Of a stretch of DNA of 15,355 bases, positions 6,857 through 14,272 are shown in pieces. Below the pieces are notes generated by a model, which was not told the origin of the DNA, did no database searches, and saw only the letters and a list, made by a program, of their open reading frames with translations. Within the stretch, counting starts at the first letter, position 1; every line of letters begins with the position of its first letter. Source of the DNA: an uncultured Fretibacterium sp. (lineage in GTDB: Bacteria; Synergistota; Synergistia; Synergistales; Aminobacteriaceae). The stretch spans positions 1 through 15,355 of the forward strand of contig CAJPSE010000016.1 of NCBI GenBank assembly GCA_905373185.1, in the 5' to 3' direction. A program made the position numbers and the translations under genes.

Positions 6857-7845
6857 CGACGATGACGGAGAGGACGACAGCCGGACGGAGGGCCGGGGCG
6901 GATACGGCCCTTCTCGAGGTTCGGAACCTGACAAAGCACTTCGCCGTCCCGGGCGGGACGGTGCGCTCGGTCGACGGAGTGTCCTTCGACATCCGTGCCG
7001 GGGAGACCCTGGGACTGGTGGGGGAGTCCGGCTGCGGCAAGACCACGACGGGCCGTACCATCGTCAGGCTCTACGAGCCCACGGGCGGTTCGGTCCGCTT
7101 CATGGGGCAGGACATCTCCCGTCTGTCGCAGCACGGGATGCTGCCGTGGCGCAAGCGGATGCAGATGATCTTCCAGGACCCCTACGCCTCGCTGAACCCT
7201 CGCATGACGGTGGGCGACATCGTGATGGAGCCGATGGTCATCCACGGCTTTCCCAGGGACGAGCGGGCCGACCGGGTCCGATCTCTGCTGCGCATGGTGG
7301 GCCTGAACAGCGAGCACGCCAACCGCTATCCGCACGAGTTCAGCGGCGGTCAGCGCCAGAGGATCGGGATCGCCCGGGCCCTGGCCGTGGAGCCCGAGTT
7401 CATCGTCTGCGACGAGCCGATCTCGGCGCTCGACGTCTCTATCCAGGCCCAGATCGTCAACATGCTGGAGGACCTTCAGGACGAGCTGGGGCTCACCTAT
7501 CTGTTCATCGCGCACGACCTCTCGATGGTGAAGCACATCAGCGACCGCATCGCGGTGATGTACCTGGGGGTCGTCGTGGAGATGGCGGAGAGCGGAGAGC
7601 TCTACAACAACCCGCGGCACCCCTACACCCGCTCGCTGCTCTCGGCCATCCCCATCCCGGACCCGGACCTTTCCGACGCGCGGCGGCGCATCTCCCTGTC
7701 GGGCGAGATCCCGAGCCCGCTGGACCCGCCCTCCGGCTGCAAGTTCCACACGCGGTGCCCCGACGCGAAGCCGGAGTGCGCCGAGGCCGACACGGCGCTG
7801 CGGGAGCTCCGTCCGGGGCACCTGTGCGGCTGCCCGATGGCGTAG
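6853..7845 (+). CDS. oppF: Oligopeptide ABC transporter ATP-binding protein OppF
   Basis: This is the second ATPase subunit of the importer, 330 residues. Start: ATG 6853 overlaps the oppD stop (ATGA), with GGAGGTGGGG at 6841-6850 as ribosome-binding site. Walker A is GESGCGKT (57-64), the signature is FSGGQRQR (163-170), Walker B is FIVCDEP (183-189) followed by [11 protein letters not shown], which is typical of OppF, and the switch region is [14 protein letters not shown]. The C-terminal peptide-transporter extension contains HPYTRSLL and PLDPPSGC, with cysteines spaced C-x5-C-x6-C-x15-C-x-C. OppD and OppF are expected to form a heterodimer under OppB/OppC. The next gene begins 113 bp later. 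Confidence 0.94.
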   Translation: MTTMTERTTAGRRAGADTALLEVRNLTKHFAVPGGTVRSVDGVSFDIRAGETLGLVGESGCGKTTTGRTIVRLYEPTGGSVRFMGQDISRLSQHGMLPWRKRMQMIFQDPYASLNPRMTVGDIVMEPMVIHGFPRDERADRVRSLLRMVGLNSEHANRYPHEFSGGQRQRIGIARALAVEPEFIVCDEPISALDVSIQAQIVNMLEDLQDELGLTYLFIAHDLSMVKHISDRIAVMYLGVVVEMAESGELYNNPRHPYTRSLLSAIPIPDPDLSDARRRISLSGEIPSPLDPPSGCKFHTRCPDAKPECAEADTALRELRPGHLCGCPMA

Positions 7846-7958
7846 GCGCCTGCGCCTGGCGGCGCTTGATTCGCGTCCTGGCGGGACCTGACCCGGTTGA
7901 GCAACTCGTGAAGCGTCGTTTTACGGCGAGATTCGCTTAACTTTAAGGAGGGAATGTC

Positions 7959-9347
7959 ATGCTGGAAAAGGTAGAGCCTTCAGGGAAGAAAAAACTTGTC
8001 GTGCCGCAGATCCTTGTCCTCATCACGGGGCTGATCGTCTTTTTCTGCCTCCTGAGCTATTTTTTGCCTGGCGGAGAGTATCAGCTTGACGAGAACAAGC
8101 GCGCCATCGCGGGGACGTTCGCCTATACGGGGGTCAAGCCGTTCTCGCTGTGGCAGGCGCTTTTGGCCATCCACAAGGGCGTGATCGCCTCCGGCAACAT
8201 CATCTCGCTGCTTCTCGTCTGCGGCGGCTCCATCGCAGTCGTCATCGCCACGGGGTGTTTTGAGGACCTGCTCAACTACGGGATATTCAAACTTGAAGAC
8301 AAGAGCGTGAGCGTCCTGGTTCCCAGCATCGTCGTCTTGATGTCGGCGCTCGGCGCTTTCGCAGGAAACGACTCCATGATCGCCTTCGTCACGGTGGGCA
8401 TGCTGATCTGCCGGCGGCTGAGGCTCGACGCGATATGCGCCATGGCGATGTTCTACCTTGGCTACCTGATCGGTCAGGGCGCGTCCTTCACGAACACACT
8501 GCTCATCATCGCTCAGACGATGTGCGAAGTCGTCCCCCTGTCCGGCATGGGAGTCCGCATCGTCATCTGGGTCATCTTCACGGCCATCGGCGCCGTTTAC
8601 TGCACGCGCTATGCCCTGCGCGTCAGCCGCGACCCCGCGCGCAGCATCACGGGCGTCCTGGCGGAGGTCGAGGAGGGGGAGTCCGTCGCGAGGACGAAAC
8701 TTCCCGTGCGCGCCCTGTTCAACGCACTGACGCTTTTTGTGTGCTACATCATCTTTGCCGTCGGTTCAAAGCTCTGGAAGTGGGGCAACGACTACCTGGT
8801 CGCGATCATGGTGCTGGACGTTTTCCTGACGGCCGTCATCTACAGGATGAACCCCAACGACGTTGGCAAGGCCTTTTTCAAGGGCGCCCAGAGCATGGGC
8901 GGCATCTGCGTCGTGCTGGGGCTGGCCAAGGTCATCGGTACGGTCCTCACCGAGAGCAGAATGGTAAACACCATCGCCCACTTTGCCTCGATGACGCTTG
9001 GCGGGTTCGGTGTCAGCGGCGCAGCCATTGGCATCTTTGTCCTGATCCTGCTCTTCAACATGCTCATCCCCAGCAACTCGTCCAAAGCAGCCATCCTGCT
9101 TCCGCTCCTGTGTCCTATCAGCGACGTCGTGGGCATCACTCGTGACGTGCTAGCTCTTGCGTACATGATTGGCGACAGCCTCACCAACACGCTGACGCCC
9201 GTGTCGGGGCCGCTGATCGGCTCCTTGGGGCTGGCCGGCGTCGATTATTCCGACTGGATCAAGTACTCTCTTCCGCTGATGGCCATTCTCTCGCTCGTCG
9301 GCGGCGCGTTCATCGCCGTGCTGGCCGCGATGGCGTGGGTTGGCTAG
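7959..9347 (+). CDS. YfcC/DcuC-family secondary transporter
   Basis: This 462-residue integral membrane protein is of the C4-dicarboxylate anaerobic carrier (DcuC-like) superfamily, YfcC branch. The visible signature begins PQILVLITGLIVFFCLLSYFLPGGEYQ (about residues 15-41). It has roughly a dozen hydrophobic segments, conserved Gly/Asn-rich re-entrant stretches (ALGAFAGNDSMIAFVTVGM; NMLIPSNSSKAAILLPLL) and the C-terminal DSLTNTLTPVSGPLIGSLGLAGVDY region. Start: ATG 7959 with AAGGAGG just upstream. Substrates known for relatives include dicarboxylates and amino acids such as arginine or ornithine; none can be assigned here. It sits between the ABC transporter genes and an M20 peptidase gene (33-bp gap), suggesting transport of the peptidase's substrate or product. 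To the eye its wobble positions are somewhat richer in A/T than those of the opp genes. Confidence 0.85.
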   Translation: MLEKVEPSGKKKLVVPQILVLITGLIVFFCLLSYFLPGGEYQLDENKRAIAGTFAYTGVKPFSLWQALLAIHKGVIASGNIISLLLVCGGSIAVVIATGCFEDLLNYGIFKLEDKSVSVLVPSIVVLMSALGAFAGNDSMIAFVTVGMLICRRLRLDAICAMAMFYLGYLIGQGASFTNTLLIIAQTMCEVVPLSGMGVRIVIWVIFTAIGAVYCTRYALRVSRDPARSITGVLAEVEEGESVARTKLPVRALFNALTLFVCYIIFAVGSKLWKWGNDYLVAIMVLDVFLTAVIYRMNPNDVGKAFFKGAQSMGGICVVLGLAKVIGTVLTESRMVNTIAHFASMTLGGFGVSGAAIGIFVLILLFNMLIPSNSSKAAILLPLLCPISDVVGITRDVLALAYMIGDSLTNTLTPVSGPLIGSLGLAGVDYSDWIKYSLPLMAILSLVGGAFIAVLAAMAWVG

Positions 9348-9380
9348 CGCTTGCGGGCGTGACAACGAAAGGAACATACC

Positions 9381-10523
9381 ATGAAGGATCGGGAAAAGAG
9401 GATCTTCGACTGGCTCTCGGCCCATAAAGAGGACATCATCGCCGACCTACTGGCTCTGGTCCGCTCGGAGTCCCCTACAGGGGACAAGGCCGCCGTGGAC
9501 GCCTGTGGAAGGGTTCTGGCCTCGCTCTATCGGGACCGCCTTGGCGCCGTGTCTCGGACGGTCTCGCAGGCGGAGGTGGGGGACCACCTGGTGACGGAGC
9601 TCGGGGAGGGGGAGCGCACCCTCCTGATCGTCGGACACATCGACACGGTGCACTCCGTGGGGTCCGTGCCCGTCCGCCGGGAGGGAGACGTGCTCTACGG
9701 CCCCGGGGTCATCGACATGAAGGGCGGCGACATCGCCGTCGTCTGGGCCCTGAAGGTGCTGAAAGACCTGGGCCTCCCCGTCGGCAAGAGGGTCCGCATC
9801 GTCAACAACTCCGACGAGGAGACGGGCTCCCACAGCTCGCGGGGCCTGCTGCTCGACAGCGCGCGGGGGGCCTGCGCCTGCATCGTCCCAGAGCCGGCCA
9901 CCTGCCCCGACGGGAAGGTCAAGCCCAGCCGCAAGGGCGGCGGGGAGATCGTCGTCCGATGCTGCGGCAGAGCGGCCCACGCCGGCAACAACCCCCAGGA
10001 GGGCGTCGACGCAAACGTGGAGCTGGCGCACCAGATCATCTACCTCAAGGGCCTGTCGGACTACGGGGGGAAGGGCAGCACCTACAGCCCCGGCGTCATA
10101 TCGGGCGGCAAGGCTGTCAACGTCGTCAGCGACTACGCGGAGGCGACCGTGGACTGGCGCATGTGCGTCCCGGAGGATATCCCCCGCACGAGGAGGCTCC
10201 TCGCGGAGCGGAAGGCCGTCCTGCCGGGCGCACAGGTGGAGTTTGAGGTCAGAGTGGGGCACCCGCCGCTGGCGGAAAACGCACGGAACCTCGCCCTCCT
10301 GGAGCTTCTGAAACAGTGCGGGGCGGACTTGGACATGAGGATCGAGGCGGCGCCCATGGTGGGCGGCTGCTCCGACGGCAACGACATCTCGGACGCGGGG
10401 GTCCCCACCATCGACGGCATGGGCATGGTAGGAAACTTCATCCACAATCCGCAGGAGCAGCTCTTTCTTGAGCACCTGGTGCCCCGCGTCGCCCTCCTGG
10501 CCTCGCTGATCCTGAGGGTGTGA
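9381..10523 (+). CDS. M20 family metallopeptidase, carboxypeptidase G2-like
   Basis: This 380-residue zinc-dependent hydrolase of peptidase family M20A resembles glutamate carboxypeptidase (CPG2). The two-metal site is complete: HIDTVH with metal ligand His86 and Asp88, bridging Asp112 in GVIDMKGG, general base Glu146 and metal ligand Glu147 in SDEETGS, acidic ligand Glu171 in VPEPA, and C-terminal His355 in FIHNPQE. The dimerisation domain carries CGRAAHAGNNP with His200, the residue that completes the neighbouring active site in relatives. No signal peptide is seen, so it should be cytoplasmic. Family activities include release of C-terminal Glu/Asp, aminoacyl hydrolysis and deacylation; substrate is unknown. 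Start: ATG 9381 with GAAAGGA upstream. Its position between a carrier and oppA suggests it processes imported peptides or N-acyl amino acids. Confidence 0.9.
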   Translation: MKDREKRIFDWLSAHKEDIIADLLALVRSESPTGDKAAVDACGRVLASLYRDRLGAVSRTVSQAEVGDHLVTELGEGERTLLIVGHIDTVHSVGSVPVRREGDVLYGPGVIDMKGGDIAVVWALKVLKDLGLPVGKRVRIVNNSDEETGSHSSRGLLLDSARGACACIVPEPATCPDGKVKPSRKGGGEIVVRCCGRAAHAGNNPQEGVDANVELAHQIIYLKGLSDYGGKGSTYSPGVISGGKAVNVVSDYAEATVDWRMCVPEDIPRTRRLLAERKAVLPGAQVEFEVRVGHPPLAENARNLALLELLKQCGADLDMRIEAAPMVGGCSDGNDISDAGVPTIDGMGMVGNFIHNPQEQLFLEHLVPRVALLASLILRV

Positions 10524-10531
10524 ACCGTGAG

Positions 10532-10554
10532 CGCCCTGTCCGAGCGGACGGGCG
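10532..10554 (+). other. Stem-loop between the M20 peptidase gene and oppA
   Basis: CGCCC (10532-10536), a bulged T, then GTCC (10538-10541) pair with GGAC (10546-10549) and GGGCG (10550-10554) around a GAGC loop. There is no T-run, so this is not an intrinsic terminator. It could stabilise the upstream mRNA 3' end or block exonucleases. Confidence 0.45.
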
Positions 10555-10615
10555 GTCGTGAACGGAGTCGATAGGTAAATCTGCGTGTATCGGGTTACGT
10601 GAGAGCGCGAGGTTT

Positions 10616-10633
10616 GGGCAAAGCCCGTTTTTT
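10616..10633 (+). terminator. Weak terminator-like hairpin just before oppA
   Basis: GGGC (10616-10619), loop AAA and GCCC (10623-10626) are followed after one G by six Ts (10628-10633). The stem is only 4 bp, so any termination would be partial. It lies about 10 bases before the oppA ribosome-binding site (AAGGAGG, 10644-10650) and could tune read-through from upstream genes. Confidence 0.3.
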
Positions 10634-10660
10634 CAATATTCTTAAGGAGGTCGTGTGTTG

Positions 10661-12247
10661 ATGAAGGGAAAGAAGTGGTTTCTTGCGCTGGCGGCCGTGC
10701 TATGCCTGATGGGGACGGGCGCGGCTGCGGAGAAGGAGATCGTCTTCAACCTGGCGGTCGAGCCCAAGACGATCGATCCCGTCCAGAACGAGTCCGTCGA
10801 CGGTTCCGACGTCATCATGAACATCTTCGAGGGGCTCGTGCGCGTCGGCCTGGACGCTAAGCCGGAGGCGGGGTTGGCCGAAAAATGGGACGTGTCGGAG
10901 GATGGGCTGACCTGGACGTTCCACCTGCGCCCCGGACTCAAGTGGTCGGATGGAGAGCCCTTGACCGCCGGGCATTTCAAGCATGGCTTTATGCGTTTGA
11001 TCAATGCGGAGAGCGCCGCTCCCTATTCCTACATGGGCTTCTTCATCAAGAATGCCGAGGCGTTCTTCAACGGCAAGGCCAAGGCCGAGGAAGTGGGGAT
11101 CAACGTCGTTGACGACGCGACGCTCCAGATTGTCCTTGAGGAGAAGAATCCGTTGATTCTGGAATACCTTTCCTTCGGCAACTTTGCCCCCGCCCGGCCC
11201 GAGGTGGTGGACAAGGACCCGCGCGGCTGGGCTGCGAAGGACGATTTTCCGTGCAACGGCCCATTTATGATCACGGAGTGGAAGCACAACAGCGAGATGA
11301 CCCTCGTGAAGAACCCCAACTACTGGGAGGCGGACAAGGTCAAGCTCGATAAGATCCGTATGACGATGATCGTCGATTCCAACACCGCGCTGGCGGCGAC
11401 GAAGGCCGGGAAGATCGACTTCAACAAGCAGCTGCCGCCGCAGATGACGCCGCAGCTCATCAAGAGCGGAGAGGCGAAGCTGGCCAACACGCTCGGCGTC
11501 TCCTTCTCCGTCTTCAATCTCAAGAGGCCGCCTTTCGATAACCCGAAGGTGCGTCAGGCGTTCAACCTGGCGATCGACCGGACGGCGATGGTGGAGAAGG
11601 TGGCGCAGGGCGGCCAAAAGCCCGCCGTCGCCTATATCCCCTATGTCATACCCGGGACGGGGGCGGACAAGGACTTTCGCGGCGAGTCCAAGGATTACCT
11701 CCCCGTGAAGGCCGACCCCGAGGCGGCGAGGAAGCTGCTGGCCGAGGCCGGGTACCCGGACGGCAAGGGTTTCCCCAAGGTCGCCTACAAGTACAACCTG
11801 AACCCCGTCAACAAGGCCATCGCCGAGGCGCTCCAGGCCATGTGGAAGCAGAACCTGGGCGTGGAGGTGGAGCTGTCCAACGAGGAGTGGAAGGTGTTTA
11901 TCGAGACGCGCAACCAGAAGAACTTCGATATCGCGCGCCATGCCTATCTGGCGGACTTCCTCGATGCGGGCAGCCTGTTGGAACTGTGGGTGACCGACGG
12001 GCCGATGAACGTGGCCAACTACTCGAACCCCGAGTACGACGCCTGCATGAAGGAGGCCCGGACGGAGATGGATCGGTCCAAGCGCATCGGGGCCATGCTC
12101 CGGGCCGAGGAGCTCCTGATGAAGGACGCGGTGACGCTGCCGATATACTTCTACACGACGGCCTACATCCAGAGCGATCGCCTCAAGGGCGTCTTCCTGA
12201 CCCCCTTCAACTGGGTCCTCTTTCACCGCGCCGAGGTCGTGGAATAG
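10661..12247 (+). CDS. oppA: Extracellular oligopeptide-binding protein OppA (SBP family 5)
   Basis: This is the substrate-binding protein for the OppBCDF importer, 528 residues. A Sec signal peptide is clear: MKGKKWFLALAAVLCLMGTG followed by AAAEKE, with cleavage probable after AAA. No good lipobox is seen, so it is likely periplasmic rather than lipid-anchored. Family 5 features include the mature start IVFNLAVEPKTIDPVQNES, the EGLVRVG stretch, AEKWDVSEDGLTWTFHLRPG (the family signature near residue 70), and FNLAIDRTAMVEKV and NEEWKVFIETRNQKNFDIAR in the second lobe. Start: ATG 10661 is 10 bases from AAGGAGG (10644-10650); GTG 10655 and TTG 10658 are in-frame alternatives. The gene is last in the locus, 137 bp after the M20 gene, with its own leader, and is followed by a strong terminator. 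A distal, separately led SBP gene is consistent with higher expression of this subunit. Confidence 0.93.
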   Translation: MKGKKWFLALAAVLCLMGTGAAAEKEIVFNLAVEPKTIDPVQNESVDGSDVIMNIFEGLVRVGLDAKPEAGLAEKWDVSEDGLTWTFHLRPGLKWSDGEPLTAGHFKHGFMRLINAESAAPYSYMGFFIKNAEAFFNGKAKAEEVGINVVDDATLQIVLEEKNPLILEYLSFGNFAPARPEVVDKDPRGWAAKDDFPCNGPFMITEWKHNSEMTLVKNPNYWEADKVKLDKIRMTMIVDSNTALAATKAGKIDFNKQLPPQMTPQLIKSGEAKLANTLGVSFSVFNLKRPPFDNPKVRQAFNLAIDRTAMVEKVAQGGQKPAVAYIPYVIPGTGADKDFRGESKDYLPVKADPEAARKLLAEAGYPDGKGFPKVAYKYNLNPVNKAIAEALQAMWKQNLGVEVELSNEEWKVFIETRNQKNFDIARHAYLADFLDAGSLLELWVTDGPMNVANYSNPEYDACMKEARTEMDRSKRIGAMLRAEELLMKDAVTLPIYFYTTAYIQSDRLKGVFLTPFNWVLFHRAEVVE

Positions 12248-12262
12248 GGACAAAGTCTATAA

Positions 12263-12295
12263 GGCTGGGCCCCGTCGAGGGGCCCGGCCATTTTT
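12263..12295 (+). terminator. Intrinsic terminator of the opp locus
   Basis: GGCTGGGCCCC (12263-12273) pairs along all 11 positions (one T-G wobble) with GGGGCCCGGCC (12279-12289) around a GTCGA loop, followed by ATTTTT. It lies 15 bases after the oppA stop codon. Confidence 0.93.
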
Positions 12296-12332
12296 ACCGG
12301 GCATCCGCAGTGTTTGCATTCCGGAGTCGTTC

Positions 12333-12392
12333 TTGTCTCACAGATGTTTGTCTCACAGATATTTGTTCCGGAGATGCTTGTTCCGGAGATAA
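12333..12392 (+). repeat. Four tandem 15-bp repeats in the FNT gene leader
   Basis: Four head-to-tail 15-bp units: TTGTCTCACAGATGT (12333-12347), TTGTCTCACAGATAT (12348-12362), TTGTTCCGGAGATGC (12363-12377) and TTGTTCCGGAGATAA (12378-12392). They form two sub-pairs, suggesting stepwise duplication. The array ends three bases before the GGAGGGAGG ribosome-binding site of the FNT gene. The frame is open through it but is probably not translated. Confidence 0.92.
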
Positions 12393-12412
12393 TGGAGGGA
12401 GGATGGTTTTTG

Positions 12413-13246
12413 ATGCAGGGTAACTTTCTGAGTCCGGCTGAGATCGCAAAATATGTCGTCGATGTGGGGCAGAAGAAGGCGGGGCTTTCCCCTTTCAAGC
12501 AACTGCTCCTTGGCGTACTGGCGGGGGCGTTCATCGCGCTCGCAGCGCAGGGGTCCAACGCGGCCATCCACACCGTCGAGTCGATAGGATTGGGCAAGAC
12601 GCTTGCGGGGACGCTCTTCGCCGCGGGACTGATTTTGGTTATCGTTGCGGGCGGCGAGCTCTTCACCGGCAACAGCCTGATGGTCGTCGCGCTGGCGGAT
12701 CGGAGGATCTCCCTGTCCGCGATGCTTCGCGGCTGGTGTATCGTCTACCTGGGCAACCTGGTCGGCTCCGTGCTGGTGGCGTTCTTCGTCCTGAAGTCCG
12801 GTCAGCTCGGGTACACCGGGGGCCTCTTGGGCGGGTTCACCCTGAAGTTGGCGGCCTACAAGACGGCCCTGACCTTCGAGAAGGCCTTCTTTATGGGGAT
12901 ACTCTGCAACTGGCTGGTCTGCCTGGCGGTCTGGATGGCCTTCGGGGCCGGGGATGTCGCCGGAAAGATTCTGGCGATATTCTTCCCCATATGGCTCTTC
13001 GTCGCGTCCGGCTTCGAGCACAGCATAGCGAACATGTACTATATCCCCGCGGGCATTCTGGCCAAGGCAAACCCGCTTTTCGTGGAGAAGGCCCTGGAGC
13101 TGGGGACCTCCCGGCAGGCTATCGATGCCCTGGGCTGGGGCTCGATGTTCTCGGCCAACCTGCTTCCCGTAACCCTGGGGAACATACTGGGCGGGGCGCT
13201 CTTCGTCGGGCTGGCGTACTGGCTCGCCTACCGCAGGGCAGCGTGA
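12413..13246 (+). CDS. Formate/nitrite transporter (FNT) family channel
   Basis: This 277-residue inner-membrane channel is of the FNT family (FocA/NirC/FdhC), pentameric pores for small monovalent anions such as formate, nitrite or hydrosulfide. Visible features: the N-terminal LSPAEIAKYVVDVGQKKA segment, six hydrophobic regions, AGGELFTGNSL (FNT signature 1), the GNLVGSVLVAFF stretch, MGILCNWLVCLAVWMA and the second signature ASGFEHSIANMYYIPAGI, with the central pore His in GFEHSIANM. The C-terminus is short (LAYRRAA). Start: ATG 12413 lies 9 bases from GGAGGGAGG (12395-12403); in-frame TTG 12410 and ATG 12392 are alternatives. Formate export or uptake in a fermenting anaerobe is the likely role, but nitrite or HS- cannot be excluded from sequence alone. 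The gene appears to be its own unit, after the oppA terminator. Confidence 0.9.
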   Translation: MQGNFLSPAEIAKYVVDVGQKKAGLSPFKQLLLGVLAGAFIALAAQGSNAAIHTVESIGLGKTLAGTLFAAGLILVIVAGGELFTGNSLMVVALADRRISLSAMLRGWCIVYLGNLVGSVLVAFFVLKSGQLGYTGGLLGGFTLKLAAYKTALTFEKAFFMGILCNWLVCLAVWMAFGAGDVAGKILAIFFPIWLFVASGFEHSIANMYYIPAGILAKANPLFVEKALELGTSRQAIDALGWGSMFSANLLPVTLGNILGGALFVGLAYWLAYRRAA

Positions 13247-13309
13247 GTTTCGTACCAAAAATTTGTCCGGGTGCGGGCCCTCCTCGGGGCTTTTGTGGGA
13301 CCCGATATG

Positions 13310-13333
13310 GGACGGAGGGTATTCCCCCCGTCC
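13310..13333. repeat. Inverted repeat upstream of the greA promoter
   Basis: GGACGGAGGG (13310-13319), loop TATT, and CCCCCCGTCC (13324-13333) pair at 9 of 10 positions. No T-run follows on the + strand, so it is a poor terminator. It sits 25 bp before the greA -35 box and could be a regulator site or a 3' end structure of the FNT mRNA. Confidence 0.6.
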
Positions 13334-13358
13334 GAACGACAGGCGCCAGCGCGGCCCC

Positions 13359-13387
13359 TTGTCTCGATGTGTGAGAACTGATAAAAT
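13359..13387 (+). promoter_or_regulatory. greA promoter
   Basis: TTGTCT (-35, 13359-13364) and TAAAAT (-10, 13382-13387) are separated by 17 bp, with TG at 13379-13380 making an extended -10. Transcription should begin near 13394, giving a leader of about 160 nt before the GTG start of greA. The leader holds a GC-rich hairpin around CGGAAGCGGCCGCGTTCCG (about 13421-13439) and a duplicated CATGGAGTTT (13485-13494 and 13498-13507). Together with the inverted repeat at 13310 this accounts for the 307-bp gap between the FNT gene and greA. Confidence 0.65.
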
Positions 13388-13553
13388 ACGCCCCGTTCCG
13401 CCTTTTCCCTTCGTCGGAAGCGGCCGCGTTCCGAATTGCACCGGCCTCGAGCGAATGCTGGCGAGGGGGCGGTTTACCCTCCTCCATGGAGTTTGTACAT
13501 GGAGTTTCGGCATAGGGCTTCAGATGGGGATTCGATCAGGAGGCGTTGCAAGG

Positions 13554-14087
13554 GTGTCTGCAAAGAAAAACGACAATCAAGTGGTGGTGACTCGGGAGGG
13601 ATACGAGCGTCTGTCCGCGGAGCTCGTCGATCTGAGGACGGTCCGTCGTCTGGAGGTCGCCCGTCAGCTCGAGGAGGCGCGCGCCTTCGGCGACCTCAGC
13701 GAAAATGCGGAGTATGCGGCGGCCAAGGAAGAACAGTCCAAGGTGGAGAGCCGCATTCTGGAGCTGGAGACGATGCTGGCGAAGACCCGGATCGTCGACG
13801 AGGAGAAGCTGGACACGAACAAGGTGGCCATCGGCCTCACCGTCACCCTTCAGGAACTTTCCCCTCCAAAGAAGCGTTACACCTACATGCTCGTGGGGTC
13901 CGAGGAGCTTTCGAGCTCCGGCGACGCCCCACAGGACGTCCAGCACATCTCCCAGAAGAGCCCCGTCGGCCAGGCCATACTGGGGCGCATCGTGGGGGAT
14001 GAGGTATATGTCAAGGTTCCCAAAGGGGCGCGCCACCTGAAGATCGTCAAGATCGAACGAACCGAGAGGAAGAAGGTAAAAGCCTGA
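13554..14087 (+). CDS. greA: Transcription elongation factor GreA
   Basis: GreA enters the secondary channel of stalled RNA polymerase and stimulates cleavage of back-tracked RNA. From GTG 13554 the protein has 177 residues, a little longer than the usual 158 or so. The N-terminal antiparallel coiled coil is clear (about residues 15-85), with the acidic tip GDLSENAEY carrying Asp47 and Glu50, the residues that help position the cleavage Mg ion. The C-terminal FKBP-like domain follows (TNKVAIGLTVTLQEL; SPVGQAILGRIVGDEVYVKVP). The extra length lies partly in the basic N-terminus, a longer loop around EELSSSGDAPQD and a Lys-rich tail. Start choice: GTG 13554 is 10 bases from AGGAGG (13538-13543); an in-frame ATG at 13524 lies upstream of that Shine-Dalgarno and is less likely. 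It is monocistronic or leads into the tRNA gene; no terminator is visible after it. Confidence 0.93.
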   Translation: MSAKKNDNQVVVTREGYERLSAELVDLRTVRRLEVARQLEEARAFGDLSENAEYAAAKEEQSKVESRILELETMLAKTRIVDEEKLDTNKVAIGLTVTLQELSPPKKRYTYMLVGSEELSSSGDAPQDVQHISQKSPVGQAILGRIVGDEVYVKVPKGARHLKIVKIERTERKKVKA

Positions 14088-14118
14088 GCTCGAGGAAACG
14101 CATTCAAGTCGGGGGTCA

Positions 14119-14147
14119 TTGACATTTTTTTTGAGAGAGTGTATAGT
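14119..14147 (+). promoter_or_regulatory. tRNA-Asn promoter
   Basis: A consensus -35 TTGACA (14119-14124) and -10 TATAGT (14142-14147) are separated by exactly 17 bp. The expected start near 14154 is about 10 bases before the mature tRNA 5' end, as is usual for stable RNA genes. Confidence 0.88.
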
Positions 14148-14163
14148 ACCCTTCGTTGAATAT

Positions 14164-14239
14164 TCCACGATAGCTCAATCGGCAGAGCGGGTGGCTGTTA
14201 ACCACTAGGTTCCAGGTTCGAGTCCTGGTCGTGGAGCCA
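14164..14239 (+). tRNA. tRNA-Asn (anticodon GUU)
   Basis: The cloverleaf is complete: acceptor stem TCCACGA (14164-14170) with TCGTGGA (14229-14235), D arm GCTC...GAGC with loop AATCGGCA, anticodon stem GGTGG/CCACT around loop CTGTTAA (anticodon GTT), variable AGGTT, T arm CCAGG/CCTGG with loop TTCGAGT, discriminator G at 14236 and genomically encoded CCA at 14237-14239. Confidence 0.97.
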
Positions 14240-14272
14240 ATTGAAATAATCGATGACCGTTATAGATGCAGG

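Noticed and set aside
10614..10642. Promoter for oppA (TTGGGC and TATTCT, 17 bp apart)
   Set aside because: Both boxes match consensus poorly and transcription would begin at or inside the ribosome-binding site.
12314..12412. Upstream start for the FNT gene, translating the 15-bp repeats (VSQMF VSQIF VPEML VPEI)
   Set aside because: The strong GGAGGGAGG at 12395-12403 lies after the repeats and fits ATG 12413, which begins at the normal FNT N-terminus.
13263..13553. Long N-terminal extension of GreA
   Set aside because: It would start before the predicted promoter and show no similarity; GTG 13554 follows AGGAGG and matches the GreA N-terminus.
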